This document shows positions 6,783 to 15,442 of a DNA stretch of 41,589 bases, piece after piece. Where the stretch lies: positions 1-41,589 of IMG/VR virus record IMGVR_UViG_3300025117_000133; one strand, given 5' to 3'. Every line of letters starts with the position of its first letter. Position 1 is the first letter of the stretch. The stretch is from a virus. A program made the translations under genes and the position numbers. The notes below the pieces were generated by a model that worked only from the letters and a program-made list of their open reading frames with translations, was not told the DNA's origin and did not search any database.

Positions 6783-7040
6783 GTGAAATTCGTGAAAAGG
6801 CCAATGAAGTCTCCGAAAAAGGCGGGAAAACACTTTTCAGATTTATGGAGCAAGGAAGTCTTGAGTGGTGAGGAATACGGTGAGTTGGTATGTCGGGCGT
6901 ATGTCCAGATTGCGCCGAGGTTGACGAGGAAGTGGGCTGAGGGGGTTTTGGGTCGGAAGTCGAGTCAGATTTCGAGGGACTTAGCGCGGTTATATATAGC
7001 GATGAATCCGGAAGTTAACAATGTTCAGGCAGGAGGGTAA
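6783..7040 (+). CDS. hypothetical basic protein, 85 aa
   Basis: GTG 6783 gives 85 residues; ATG 6804, with AAAAGG close by, is an equally possible start. The N-terminus is very basic (MKFVKRPMKSPKKAGK), and the C-terminal part (GRKSSQISRDLARLY) looks like a helix-turn-helix, so DNA binding is possible. A competing frame (6662-6871) overlaps it but has poor composition. It lies between the small and large terminase genes and may assist packaging. Confidence 0.6.
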   Translation: MKFVKRPMKSPKKAGKHFSDLWSKEVLSGEEYGELVCRAYVQIAPRLTRKWAEGVLGRKSSQISRDLARLYIAMNPEVNNVQAGG

Positions 7041-7041
7041 G

Positions 7042-7395
7042 ATGAAGCGATTCTGGTTTTTGGTGATGGTAATGGTTCCGGTGTTGGGATGGAGCCAGGT
7101 AAAGCCGATAGCGGCGGCGTTCACGAAAGTAGGGAGTGCGACGACGGCGTGGGTAGCGGTGCCGTTACGGGACAGGTCGGAGAAGGATTACACGATTTAT
7201 AATCGTGACGTAGCGACCGACACGTTGATCGTGGCTTTGAACAAGGCGGATACGCTGGCTGCATCGAGGAATGGGGGCAAGTGTTTGTTCATCTTGGCAG
7301 GTGAGGCTCATTATTTACCGAGGTTAGCGAGGGACACGATATGGGTGATTGGGAGCGGCACAACGCCATATACCATAACTGGAGTTTTACGATAA
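7042..7395 (+). CDS. Sec-secreted beta-rich protein, 117 aa
   Basis: ATG 7042 follows GGCAGGAGGG. Residues 1-19 form a signal peptide (basic start, hydrophobic core, cleavage after WS), leaving Gln at the mature N-terminus. The rest is Thr/Ala/Val-rich and beta-like, ending TIWVIGSGTTPYTITG, a texture found in phage head-decoration or fibre proteins. It sits between the terminase genes. A signal peptide on a morphogenesis-operon protein is unusual; it may be exported to the periplasm or surface of the host. Role unknown. Confidence 0.75.
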   Translation: MKRFWFLVMVMVPVLGWSQVKPIAAAFTKVGSATTAWVAVPLRDRSEKDYTIYNRDVATDTLIVALNKADTLAASRNGGKCLFILAGEAHYLPRLARDTIWVIGSGTTPYTITGVLR

Positions 7396-7405
7396 GGAGG
7401 ATGAG

Positions 7406-7894
7406 ATGAAACGGTTACTTGTATTACTGATGGTATTTGGCTTTGGGGTGGCGGAGGCGCAGTTGATACCGGCGTTCAAGCTGACGCTGGTAGGGACGAC
7501 CGTGCAGGACTCGCTTGATAAAATGGTGGCCGCGGAGGACACTCTGAACCAGCCGGGGTATGTGAGCCGGACGGCTTTTGCTGCGGACACGACTTACAAG
7601 AAAAATCAGATTGCAGCCAAGGCTACGCTCGCGCAAGACACCGCCAACGTCAAGCTCAACCGTTCTGAACTCAACGTCACCTTTGGGACGGCGGCGATAA
7701 CCGTGGATGACAGTATCCAGGTGACGCTCGCGAACTTTACGATTGCCACGGGGATTGTAGTCGCTTCTTATGTCGGGGTGGACGCCAATCAGTACGCGGA
7801 TACCACGGTATCGGTGAGGAAAAACACGGCGGGTAAATTTACACTCTGCGGGAAGAACGGATCTTCGATACTTTGGTGGGTCCCGAAATTATGA
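7406..7894 (+). CDS. Sec-secreted fibre-like protein, 162 aa
   Basis: ATG 7406 follows AAGGAGGATG. A clear signal peptide covers residues 1-18 (VLLMVFGFGVAEA) with Gln at the predicted +1. The mature part has a helical Ala/Asp/Thr-rich region (about 40-85), then a beta-rich domain with VSVRKNTAGKFTLCGK and an aromatic end (SSILWWVPKL), as in short fibre or adhesin-like domains. It is adjacent to the first secreted protein and both seem to be a pair. Function unknown; cell-surface or superinfection roles are possible. Confidence 0.75.
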   Translation: MKRLLVLLMVFGFGVAEAQLIPAFKLTLVGTTVQDSLDKMVAAEDTLNQPGYVSRTAFAADTTYKKNQIAAKATLAQDTANVKLNRSELNVTFGTAAITVDDSIQVTLANFTIATGIVVASYVGVDANQYADTTVSVRKNTAGKFTLCGKNGSSILWWVPKL

Positions 7895-8139
7895 GCCTCA
7901 TCGACTCAGACCATGTTCAACCGACACATAGACGGTCCAACGTCCATTACTACCAGAAGGCCGACCACGCGGGCCAGCTCAAGCCAGCGATGACGATTTA
8001 TTTGCACGAACTTGCTAGCGGTAGTCAAGGATCTTGCGGGCATTTTATCAAGGACGCGTTCCCGCACCCAAAGAGTTATGTAAAGTCGTTCGCGTACTGC
8101 GCAGAATGTAAAAAGACGGTGGAACTTCTCAGACAATGA
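7891..8139 (+). CDS. small protein with C/H cluster, 82 aa
   Basis: ATG 7891 overlaps the preceding stop as ATGA. The second half contains CGHFIKDAFPHP and YCAECKK, so Cys and His residues could bind zinc. It ends in an ATGA overlap with the large terminase gene. No known family; it may be a small DNA-packaging accessory factor by position. Confidence 0.65.
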   Translation: MSLIDSDHVQPTHRRSNVHYYQKADHAGQLKPAMTIYLHELASGSQGSCGHFIKDAFPHPKSYVKSFAYCAECKKTVELLRQ

Positions 8140-9488
8140 CGCCGATAATCCTGAAATATAATCCCCAGAGACACCAGACGGAATTTCACCGGAGCGCGGC
8201 GAAGTTCCGGGCTTTGTTTGGGGGTTATGGTAATGGGAAAACCACAGCTTTCTGCGCTGAGGGGCATCAGTTGTCACTTGAATATCCCGGTAATTTTGGA
8301 CTCATCGGGAGAATGACCTATCCGGAGTTAAGAGATTCGACGTGGCACGAATACATCAACTTTCCCGTCATTGTTGAGGGGAAGGAAATGCCGATTAAGG
8401 ATTCGCCGCTCATTAAGGCCTACAACAAAGCCGAACACAGCCTGGAATACGTCAACGGTTCGCTCGTCGTGGGAAGGGCTTTGGAGGGGTCGTTTGACAA
8501 AGTGAAGTCGATGAACCTGGGGTGGTTTGGGATTGACCAGGTAGAGGAATGTCCCGAAGAAATGTGGCTTGGTCTGGTCGGTAGATTGAGGCGCAAGGGC
8601 GTTCGCCACACAGCCTTTGGAGTGGGAAATCCTGAAGGGCATAACTGGGTGTGGAAACGCTGGGTGATGGGGCCAGACCAAGACCACTTTATCGTCAACG
8701 CACCGTCAGACGCGAACAAATATCTCCCCGCGGGATATGTTGACTCGCTGATAAAACTCTATCCCGAAGAATGGGTCAAGCGTTATGTCTACGGCTCGTT
8801 CGATACCTTTGAAGGTCTGGTGTATAAGGAATTTCAGGACAAGGAACCGTTCGTGCTTCCCAACGATACGAAGATCCCCGAACACTGGTACCGCTTTGTG
8901 GGGATGGATCACGGGTACAGGAATCCTACCGCGGTATTGTGGTGTGCGGTTGCCCCAACGGGAGAGGTTTACGTCTATGACGAGTTTTTCTCAAGTGGGA
9001 AACTCGTAAGTGAGATAGCCCAGATCATCAAGACGAAGGACAAGGATGTTCATTCGCGTCTTGTGCTGATTGACCCCTCTTGCCGGAATCGTAACGGCGT
9101 CACGGGCCGGAGTGTGATTGACGAGTTTATGGACTATGGGATAGCCTGTACGCCAGCGAACAATGATGTCAGAGCTGGCATCAACCACGTTCAGGAAATG
9201 CTCAAGCTCAAGAACGGACAACCACAGTTGCGGATTTTGCGTAACTGTGTGAACCTGAGAACGGAGTTTCAGACATATCGGTGGAAGGATTTGAAACCGG
9301 GCGCGACTCAGAACTCACTGGAGAAACCCGTGAAGAAGGATGATCACGCGATAGACGCTTGCCGGTATTTGCTGAACTATATTTATGACACGCCGAACCT
9401 GACGAAGAAGAAAAACAAGTTTGACTACAAGGCGGTCCTTGCCCGGTTCAAAGGGGCAGAAGCGGAACATCACTGGATGGCAGCATAA
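8136..9488 (+). CDS. terL: terminase large subunit
   Basis: The ATPase domain has the Walker A motif GGYGNGKTT (residues 29-37) and a Walker B-like GIDQVEE near 131-137. The C-terminal RNase H-like nuclease domain shows its acidic positions in GMDHGYRNP (about 256), VLIDPS (about 311) and KKDDHAIDACRY (about 399-410). The 450-residue length is normal. The enzyme cuts concatemeric DNA and pumps it into the prohead through the portal, which is encoded directly after it with a TAATG overlap. Confidence 0.95.
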   Translation: MTPIILKYNPQRHQTEFHRSAAKFRALFGGYGNGKTTAFCAEGHQLSLEYPGNFGLIGRMTYPELRDSTWHEYINFPVIVEGKEMPIKDSPLIKAYNKAEHSLEYVNGSLVVGRALEGSFDKVKSMNLGWFGIDQVEECPEEMWLGLVGRLRRKGVRHTAFGVGNPEGHNWVWKRWVMGPDQDHFIVNAPSDANKYLPAGYVDSLIKLYPEEWVKRYVYGSFDTFEGLVYKEFQDKEPFVLPNDTKIPEHWYRFVGMDHGYRNPTAVLWCAVAPTGEVYVYDEFFSSGKLVSEIAQIIKTKDKDVHSRLVLIDPSCRNRNGVTGRSVIDEFMDYGIACTPANNDVRAGINHVQEMLKLKNGQPQLRILRNCVNLRTEFQTYRWKDLKPGATQNSLEKPVKKDDHAIDACRYLLNYIYDTPNLTKKKNKFDYKAVLARFKGAEAEHHWMAA

Positions 9489-11395
9489 TGGAAAACGAAG
9501 CCTTAAAGATTCTTGACGCGTACCATCGCGCGGTTGCGCGTGAACAGGTTGAGCGAGACTTGCGTGAGAAGTTCTATGCGTACTACAACAATCGCGTGGA
9601 TGACAAGCTCGGTCAGTGGCCCAGTGACGTTCGTTCCAAACTGGAAGCCCAGGGAAAACCCGCGATAAGTTTCAACGAAATCAAGAAGTTCATCAACCTC
9701 ATCTATGGAATCATTTCCCAGATGAGGGTTGACCAGAAAGCCTTTCCGAGAGACGATGCGGCTGATTCCCTCGTAGCTGAGACGATTACCGACCTGATAA
9801 AGTACGTCAAGGACATCAATAAGGGAAATACGAAGGCACTCAAAGCGTTCAAGGACTGTCTTATCGGGGCGTTGGGATTCCAGAAGGTCGAGTGGTCAGA
9901 CGAACTGGATCCGTTGGGCGAAATCACCATCAAGGACTTGGACCCCGCCTCCGTGTATGTCGTTGGTAAAGGACGGGAATACGACCTCTCCGACCGGAAG
10001 GCGATTATCGAAGTTCTTCCAATGGACAAAGAGGAAATCCAAGCCCGTTGGCCCGACAAGAAAAAGGACGTTGAGGGACTAAAGACCACCGCCGAGGGTG
10101 ACGATAAGATTCCCGTAGCGGACGACGTTGATTATTCGTTTGGCAAGACGGTATCCCAATCGGACATTTACGATCCGAAGCAGGGCAAGTATCTTGTCTT
10201 GAGGCAGCAGAAGTTTATGTGGCGATCGGTGACGTTTGTAGTCCTTCCTGACGGTACGCGTAAGGAAACCGAACTCAAGGGCAAGGAACTCAAAGCCGCG
10301 CAGGAGATTTCACTTACTCAGGGCATCGAACTTAAGATCATCAAGAAGCCCATCCGCAAGGTGAGGCTTTCTTACTCCATCGGTCCCGTGATGTTAGAGG
10401 ACGATTGGAGTCCGTACGCTCACAACAAGTTTGACATCGTTCCAACGATAGCCTTCATTGCGAACAACTTTGAGACGGGTGTTGTCCAGGATCTGATCGA
10501 CCCGCAGGATGAGAAGAACAAGAGACATTCTCAACTGATTCACATCCTCGGTACCGCAGCGAAGAACTCATACTTTGCCTATGGTGACATTTTCGATGAT
10601 ATAGAGGACGCCCGTAAGCGAATGGGCGGAGTGGGTGAAATCGTTGTAACGAAGAAACCCCCGACACCGGAAAACATCCGCACAATCGACTCCAACCTTG
10701 AAGCCGTTCCAGCACTAGCCAACATGGATATGGCCGCGACTCAGGAGATGAAGGAAATCTCCGGTATCAACGATGCGTCGTTTGGGAAAGTCCCGTCAGG
10801 CGTTAAGTCCGGGCGTGGAATAGACGCCTTGCAAGCCCCGACTGAGACGGTTATCGGTGAGTTGGTTGAACATTATCTGGAGTCTCACAAACTCGTTGCT
10901 CAACTCATCGTAGCCTTGATACAGCAGTTCTATACGTCGGAACGCAAGGTCAGGATATTGGGTGAGTTCCATCCCGGAGTCATTGACGAGAAAACTAAGA
11001 TGATGATGGGCGCGGGATTGGTCAATGTCGAGGACGGAGCCAAGACCGTGACGGTGAATAAGCCCGGAGAAGATGGCAAGCCCATAAACGATGTCACCGT
11101 GGGACGATACGACATTGTTCTGGACAACGTGAGTGGCAATCCAACGACTAGACAGGCCCGGTATATGGACTTGATGAATATGAAGTCTCTCGGCGCGCCG
11201 GTGAAGTGGTCAACGATCATAAAGGCGAGTGATTCCCCCGGCAAGATGGAGGCACTCAAAGACACGCTGGAAGTGGAACAAATGGCACAGATGGCTGGCG
11301 TCCCTCCGCAGATGGCGGGCGGACCGCCACAGGCCAACGTGAAGAAACCCGGTCCGGGGGATGAAATGCTCAATGTCGGCGGAGTGAGGAACTAA
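9488..11395 (+). CDS. portal protein (P22-like)
   Basis: Its position between large terminase and scaffold, its 635-residue length and its make-up fit P22-type portals: an N-terminal helical region (KFYAYYNNRVDD, FINLIYGIISQMR), a beta-rich centre (LDPASVYV), and a C-terminal helix-rich stem with GINDASFGKVPSGVKSG. The C-terminus is Pro/Gly-rich. Twelve copies should form the DNA channel at one capsid vertex and bind terminase and then the tail adaptor. Confidence 0.88.
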   Translation: MENEALKILDAYHRAVAREQVERDLREKFYAYYNNRVDDKLGQWPSDVRSKLEAQGKPAISFNEIKKFINLIYGIISQMRVDQKAFPRDDAADSLVAETITDLIKYVKDINKGNTKALKAFKDCLIGALGFQKVEWSDELDPLGEITIKDLDPASVYVVGKGREYDLSDRKAIIEVLPMDKEEIQARWPDKKKDVEGLKTTAEGDDKIPVADDVDYSFGKTVSQSDIYDPKQGKYLVLRQQKFMWRSVTFVVLPDGTRKETELKGKELKAAQEISLTQGIELKIIKKPIRKVRLSYSIGPVMLEDDWSPYAHNKFDIVPTIAFIANNFETGVVQDLIDPQDEKNKRHSQLIHILGTAAKNSYFAYGDIFDDIEDARKRMGGVGEIVVTKKPPTPENIRTIDSNLEAVPALANMDMAATQEMKEISGINDASFGKVPSGVKSGRGIDALQAPTETVIGELVEHYLESHKLVAQLIVALIQQFYTSERKVRILGEFHPGVIDEKTKMMMGAGLVNVEDGAKTVTVNKPGEDGKPINDVTVGRYDIVLDNVSGNPTTRQARYMDLMNMKSLGAPVKWSTIIKASDSPGKMEALKDTLEVEQMAQMAGVPPQMAGGPPQANVKKPGPGDEMLNVGGVRN

Positions 11396-11589
11396 TGAAA
11401 ATCTTGGTGAGTGATGCAAACGGCAAGCCAGTATTTGAGTTCGAGACGAACGACGCTCCTTACCGTTTCACAATGACCACGATTCACGGCAACAAAGAGT
11501 ACGAGTTGAGATTCGGTCACCCCAGAGAAGAAGGGGTGAAGAACAAGGAAGTCGTTACGGGCGTCCAGTTGCAGGGCGTCGCCAAGTAA
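11395..11589 (+). CDS. small hypothetical virion-region protein, 64 aa
   Basis: ATG 11395 shares the TAATG junction with the portal stop. The product looks beta-rich (MKILVSDANGKPVFEF) and has no membrane or signal segment. Located just before a strong terminator, it ends the terminase-portal transcription unit. Function unknown. Confidence 0.7.
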   Translation: MKILVSDANGKPVFEFETNDAPYRFTMTTIHGNKEYELRFGHPREEGVKNKEVVTGVQLQGVAK

Positions 11590-11634
11590 CCGTCTATTGA
11601 CATAGGCAGCTAGGTAAATTTAGCAGTAAAACCA

Positions 11635-11689
11635 AGCGGCTAGTAAGGACAATCTCAGTAAGGGAATCCTGACTAGCCGCTATTTTTTT
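11635..11689 (+). terminator. strong Rho-independent terminator
   Basis: AGCGGCTAGT (11635-11644) pairs with ACTAGCCGCT (11672-11681); past one mismatch the stem continues as AGGA/TCCT. A T7 tract follows at 11683-11689. It separates terminase and portal from scaffold and capsid. A TTGACA at 11597 lies upstream, but I see no matching -10 box, so the downstream promoter for the capsid unit remains unfound. Confidence 0.85.
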
Positions 11690-11712
11690 GTACCCACCCA
11701 CAAGGAGGATGT

Positions 11713-12618
11713 ATGCCAGAACAACAGCTAGAAGTCACACCGGAGAACCTTGAAGAAGTTGAGAACCAGTTGGCCGGTTTTCAGAAAATTCAAGGTGAAC
11801 CCCCGAAGGCTGACTCTGAACCCGCACCGGAAACAGTGCAAAGTGCAACTCCGGCAACCCCGCCGAGCCAAGCACCAGCAGAAGATTTCTCGAAGTACTT
11901 GGCAGAGACACCGTTCAAGAACATCGACGAAGTCGTTAAGGGGTGGAAAAACGCAGTTGGTGAAATGACGCGCAAGAATCAGAAAGTCAAGCCGTATGAA
12001 CCAATTCTGAATCAAGCCGACACCGACCCGGAATATGCCCAGTACTTGCAGAAGGCGCACCAGCAGTATCTTGCGTACAAAGCAAACCCGCAAGCATTTC
12101 AACCGCAGTCTCAGCCGCAACAGGCTTACGATCTCTATACACCAGAGGGACAGGCTCAGTTTCGGCAGGACATGGCACTACAGACACAGCAACAGGTTGA
12201 AATGGTTCGAATGCAGTACCAACAGGAAATTGCGAAGGTGCAAGAACAAGCAAGGTTCGAGAACATGAGGGCGGCGTTTAAGGCGAAGTTTCCAGACGAA
12301 GATCCCGACAAGTTACAGGAGTTTTGGCAGGAAGCAGTCAGTCAACTTACGCCTTACGAGATAGCTCTCCGTGTCAGGAACTTTGACAAAGTGCAGACTG
12401 ACGCGACCAGCAAGGCTAGGCAAGAGGTAAACAAACAACTCGAAACAGCACAGAAAACGAAAACGCCAGCATCATCTCCACCGGCACAAGCCGCGAAAGT
12501 TGAGGACATCTTAGCCCACGTAGGAAAATACGGGGCAGAGGCGGCCTTCAAGCGGTTCGGTGAAGGCGAGACGATGAAGGCGATTGAAGATGCTGAAAAC
12601 ACACTATCAACTCGCTAA
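11713..12618 (+). CDS. capsid scaffolding protein
   Basis: ATG 11713 follows ACAAGGAGGATGT. The 301-residue product is acidic, Pro/Gln/Ala-rich at the N-terminus, then strongly helical and Gln-rich (about residues 130-185), with little hydrophobic core, typical of scaffolds. It lies immediately before the capsid gene. It should guide prohead assembly and leave the head before or during packaging. No protease motif is seen. Confidence 0.82.
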   Translation: MPEQQLEVTPENLEEVENQLAGFQKIQGEPPKADSEPAPETVQSATPATPPSQAPAEDFSKYLAETPFKNIDEVVKGWKNAVGEMTRKNQKVKPYEPILNQADTDPEYAQYLQKAHQQYLAYKANPQAFQPQSQPQQAYDLYTPEGQAQFRQDMALQTQQQVEMVRMQYQQEIAKVQEQARFENMRAAFKAKFPDEDPDKLQEFWQEAVSQLTPYEIALRVRNFDKVQTDATSKARQEVNKQLETAQKTKTPASSPPAQAAKVEDILAHVGKYGAEAAFKRFGEGETMKAIEDAENTLSTR

Positions 12619-12632
12619 ACACGGAGTGACTT

Positions 12633-13826
12633 ATGGCTTACTACACTTATGGTTACGCTCCGACTACCGCATACAATTCTGTAAAGAAAGTATGGGATAC
12701 TCTACTCCATGAGCAAACCCAAGCTGGTCTGTTTTTCAAAGACCTCATTGGGAAAGACAAGGGTGGAGAAGGCAGTCTGGACGACCAGATGTCAAACTTC
12801 CCGATTGTGGAAAAGACACAGTTGGGCAAAGATTCCGGCGACAGGATCACCATGTCGCTGGTTCGTCAACTCGCAACATCGACGTTCTACAACGAGGGCG
12901 TTACGGGCAATACCCAACTCGTTGACTCGGAAACGGCGATGTCATTCTACAACACGCAAGTGTACGTATCTCACTGGCGCGATGCGACCGCAATCCTGGG
13001 CAAGCAGACGTTACAGCGTTCGCCTTTCCAGTTGAAGAAGGTCGCAAAGGGCTTGCTTGCGAATGAAATCGCGAAGTTCCTCGACGAAGGTCTGTTTTTC
13101 GCCTTCTATTCGGGTTACTCCCCGAACGTCGTTCGTGAGATTGGAACGTCCACCCTGCTCGAAAAACTTCCGCTCAACAACGTCTACGGAAAGAACCGCT
13201 CTGCTTACTCAGGGTTGGGGACTGCCGACGTGGTTGACACGGAACTGCTCGAAATCCTCTCTACCGTCGCGATTGAGAACAACATCAATCCGATTAAGTA
13301 CGAGGGTTCAGAGACACACCTGTTCGTTATCCATCCCCGCGGGTTTAAGACTCTCCGCGCGGACAGTCTCTATCAGGATGCGAACATCCACGCGCTTCCT
13401 TCAAACAAAGAGAACCCAATGTTCTCGCGTGCGAAGGGTCGTTGGGGTGGGATCTACGTCACGGAACACAACAGCATCGCAACTGGTGCAAACTACGGAT
13501 CACTCACCGTTACGTCTGATGCAATTTCCGTCGCGGCCGCAACTGCCCCAACGGACATCGGCAACAACACTGACGTTCGGATGAATCTGCTCATTGGCGC
13601 AAACTCGATAGCCCGCGCCGTTGCTCTTCCCGAGTACATGGAAACAAGGAAAGAGGACGATTACGGGAACATCATTGCGTTCGGTGGCGGACTCATCTAC
13701 GGTGACAGGCGTGCGGATTATCAAATTGATGACGGAACTGGCGCGACGTTTGCCAATCAGTCCTCGATTTGCGTGTACAGTTATTCACCGGCGGTTGCCT
13801 CGAATTTCACGGCGATCTGGTCATAA
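12633..13826 (+). CDS. major capsid protein (N4-gp56-like)
   Basis: ATG 12633 is preceded by ACGGAGTG. The 397-residue protein follows the scaffold and has features recalling the N4-gp56 capsid family: an N-terminal arm, a GDRITMSLVRQL segment, LFVIHPRGFKTLRADS in the middle, and a C-terminal GGLIYGDRRADYQ. It should adopt the HK97 fold and form the icosahedral shell. Assignment to that family is from memory of the pattern, while the capsid role is well supported by order and size. Confidence 0.85.
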   Translation: MAYYTYGYAPTTAYNSVKKVWDTLLHEQTQAGLFFKDLIGKDKGGEGSLDDQMSNFPIVEKTQLGKDSGDRITMSLVRQLATSTFYNEGVTGNTQLVDSETAMSFYNTQVYVSHWRDATAILGKQTLQRSPFQLKKVAKGLLANEIAKFLDEGLFFAFYSGYSPNVVREIGTSTLLEKLPLNNVYGKNRSAYSGLGTADVVDTELLEILSTVAIENNINPIKYEGSETHLFVIHPRGFKTLRADSLYQDANIHALPSNKENPMFSRAKGRWGGIYVTEHNSIATGANYGSLTVTSDAISVAAATAPTDIGNNTDVRMNLLIGANSIARAVALPEYMETRKEDDYGNIIAFGGGLIYGDRRADYQIDDGTGATFANQSSICVYSYSPAVASNFTAIWS

Positions 13827-13850
13827 TTAGCTGACTGACAGGAGGCTAAA

Positions 13851-14144
13851 ATGCGACTGAGATATACGAGAGACAAGAGGATTAAGGTCAACTGGAGCGA
13901 TTCACCGGACAAGAACAATCCAGAGTTCACAGTGTTCGAGCCAGATGGCGAAACCAGCGACGAGCGAGGCAAGAGGTTATTGGAAAACCGCGAACACAGG
14001 GGATGGTTTATGGAGGTCCCACCGGTAGAGATTACCGTGCCGGAGAAACCGAAAGAGACTTTCCTTTGCGAGACTTGCGGTGAAACCAAGAAATCAAAAG
14101 CCGGACTCGCAGCTCATAAACGAAAACACAAGGAGACATCATGA
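13851..14144 (+). CDS. small protein with C-terminal C2H2 zinc finger, 97 aa
   Basis: ATG 13851 follows ACAGGAGGC. The C-terminal 25 residues match a classical finger, C-x2-C-x12-H-x3-H (FLCETCGETKKSKAGLAAHK and onward), while the first 70 residues look like a small beta domain. C2H2 fingers occur in some phage head-region proteins, but the role is unknown. It is coupled by ATGA to the next secreted protein. Options: head completion, host DNA binding, or a structural zinc site. Confidence 0.78.
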   Translation: MRLRYTRDKRIKVNWSDSPDKNNPEFTVFEPDGETSDERGKRLLENREHRGWFMEVPPVEITVPEKPKETFLCETCGETKKSKAGLAAHKRKHKETS

Positions 14145-14674
14145 AGAAGATGCTTGCTGTATTCACATTCCTTGCGTTGTCGCTGTTGCTGGTCGGTGAG
14201 GCTTATGCACAAGGTACGACCCAATTCAACCGGGCGTGGCTTGTCTATTCAAAAACCGCATACGAGGATTCAACAGCGAACGACACAACGAAGTTTCTCA
14301 ACCTGTCGGAAATGACGGCTGGGCGAAGAAGCGCACCATTTGATATTTCTTGCTACGGACGTTCCAACGATAGCATACGCGTTCTCGTGTACTATCAGCT
14401 TGGTAACACCGAAGCGAATCATCTGGGTGCGTGGACGGCTCTCGACAGCGTTATCCACGTTGACGACGCAGGAGCGGCTACGGACACCACGACAGACGGG
14501 GTGAACCATAACGCGCTTGCGTCAACCACGATAAAAGGCGCAGATAAGGTCAGGTTCTACTTTAACTATCTGGGTGCGGATGCGGGGATCAAAAACCCCG
14601 CCGAGTCCGGTACAGACGGTACGGCGACCCTGTTCCGGTTCTACGTCGTTATCCGTGAGTTGTATTTCCGGTAA
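14141..14674 (+). CDS. Sec-secreted beta-rich protein in the head gene cluster, 177 aa
   Basis: Residues 1-24 form a strong signal peptide ending AYA, with Gln at the predicted +1. The mature part is Thr/Asp/Ser-rich with regular strands and few charged clusters, as in decoration or jelly-roll-like proteins. It sits between capsid and head-tail adaptor, where a virion protein would be expected, so a secretion signal is surprising. If cleaved, the protein would leave the cytoplasm before assembly. Function unknown. Confidence 0.75.
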   Translation: MKKMLAVFTFLALSLLLVGEAYAQGTTQFNRAWLVYSKTAYEDSTANDTTKFLNLSEMTAGRRSAPFDISCYGRSNDSIRVLVYYQLGNTEANHLGAWTALDSVIHVDDAGAATDTTTDGVNHNALASTTIKGADKVRFYFNYLGADAGIKNPAESGTDGTATLFRFYVVIRELYFR

Positions 14675-14725
14675 CAAGTGGGCGGGGTGCTGCGAAGTGC
14701 CCCGCTTATCTAATTTGGAGGCACG

Positions 14726-15349
14726 ATGGCAACAGGGGACCGCACAGACCGAATTGCAGACCGGGTTCAGTTATTGCTCGGCGTGAAGGATTTTAAGCTG
14801 GCTGATGTCAACGTCTATGGACAGATAGACGATGCACAGCGACGGCTTTGCGAGGAATTGCTTTGCCTTGAGAAAAGCACAGCAGTCTTGGCTTTCACAA
14901 GCGGCGCGGCGTCGGAGCCGTCGGGGTTCTACAAAATTAAACAGTTGGTCTTGGGTACTAGCGCGTCGTGGCAACCCACAGAGGTCAGCGTTGAGGATTA
15001 CGATGCGATTACCCGTCAGAGTCCGACTACGGGATTCCAAACGGGTGAGTTTTACAAGAGATGGGCCGGGACGTTAACAACCTATCCAGCTCTGTCTGAC
15101 GGGAATTATACCATGTACTACTATGGTATCCCGACAACGAATGTAACCACAGCGGTTGACCCAGAGACTCCCGCGATTCTGGACAAGTGCATTGAATACC
15201 TGGTAGCGACGGAACTCGCGCCTTACGTCGGTAAGCAAGAGTTGACAGCTGGCCTTGGCGTCGCGTACTCACAGGAGTTAGACCGCGTGCGGCACTCTTG
15301 GTTTAGAACCAAGCCGTCAGGGTATGGCGTTGTTTATCATGATGTCTAG
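14726..15349 (+). CDS. head-tail adaptor protein
   Basis: ATG 14726 follows TTGGAGGCACG. The 207-residue product begins with a helical domain (DRIADRVQLLLG, QIDDAQRRLCEELLCLE), has a beta-rich middle, and ends with helices (ILDKCIEYLVATELAPYV). This plan fits adaptor proteins of podoviruses that dock below the portal. Its place between capsid and nozzle genes supports this. A weak hairpin at 14682-14705 lies upstream. Confidence 0.75.
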   Translation: MATGDRTDRIADRVQLLLGVKDFKLADVNVYGQIDDAQRRLCEELLCLEKSTAVLAFTSGAASEPSGFYKIKQLVLGTSASWQPTEVSVEDYDAITRQSPTTGFQTGEFYKRWAGTLTTYPALSDGNYTMYYYGIPTTNVTTAVDPETPAILDKCIEYLVATELAPYVGKQELTAGLGVAYSQELDRVRHSWFRTKPSGYGVVYHDV

Positions 15350-15355
15350 GAGAAA

Positions 15356-15442
15356 ATGCCCGAACAGTTTATTCAGATTATGCAAGTGAGAATATCAGAA
15401 AGGGAAGGTGCGTCATTAGCACTCCAAACTGGGATTCATTAA
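15356..15442 (+). CDS. possible 28-aa peptide overlapping the next gene
   Basis: ATG 15356 has AGGAG only three bases upstream and opens 28 codons ending in TAA 15440-15442. It overlaps the better-looking frame of the downstream virion protein. It could be a leader peptide that couples translation to the unusual start at 15415, or noise. Confidence 0.3.
   Translation: MPEQFIQIMQVRISEREGASLALQTGIH

Noticed and set aside
11597-11625. TTGACA before the strong terminator as capsid promoter
   Set aside because: No acceptable -10 box at 16-18 bases, and the terminator follows at once.
14682-14705. Hairpin GCGGGG/CCCCGC before the adaptor gene as terminator
   Set aside because: It is followed by TTATCTAATTT, not a U-tract, and the inner pairs are weak.
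15401-15407. AAAGGGA as a -1 frameshift slippery site joining ORF 15356 to the virion protein frame
   Set aside because: The heptamer lies in the wrong register for a -1 shift from the short ORF into the virion protein frame.
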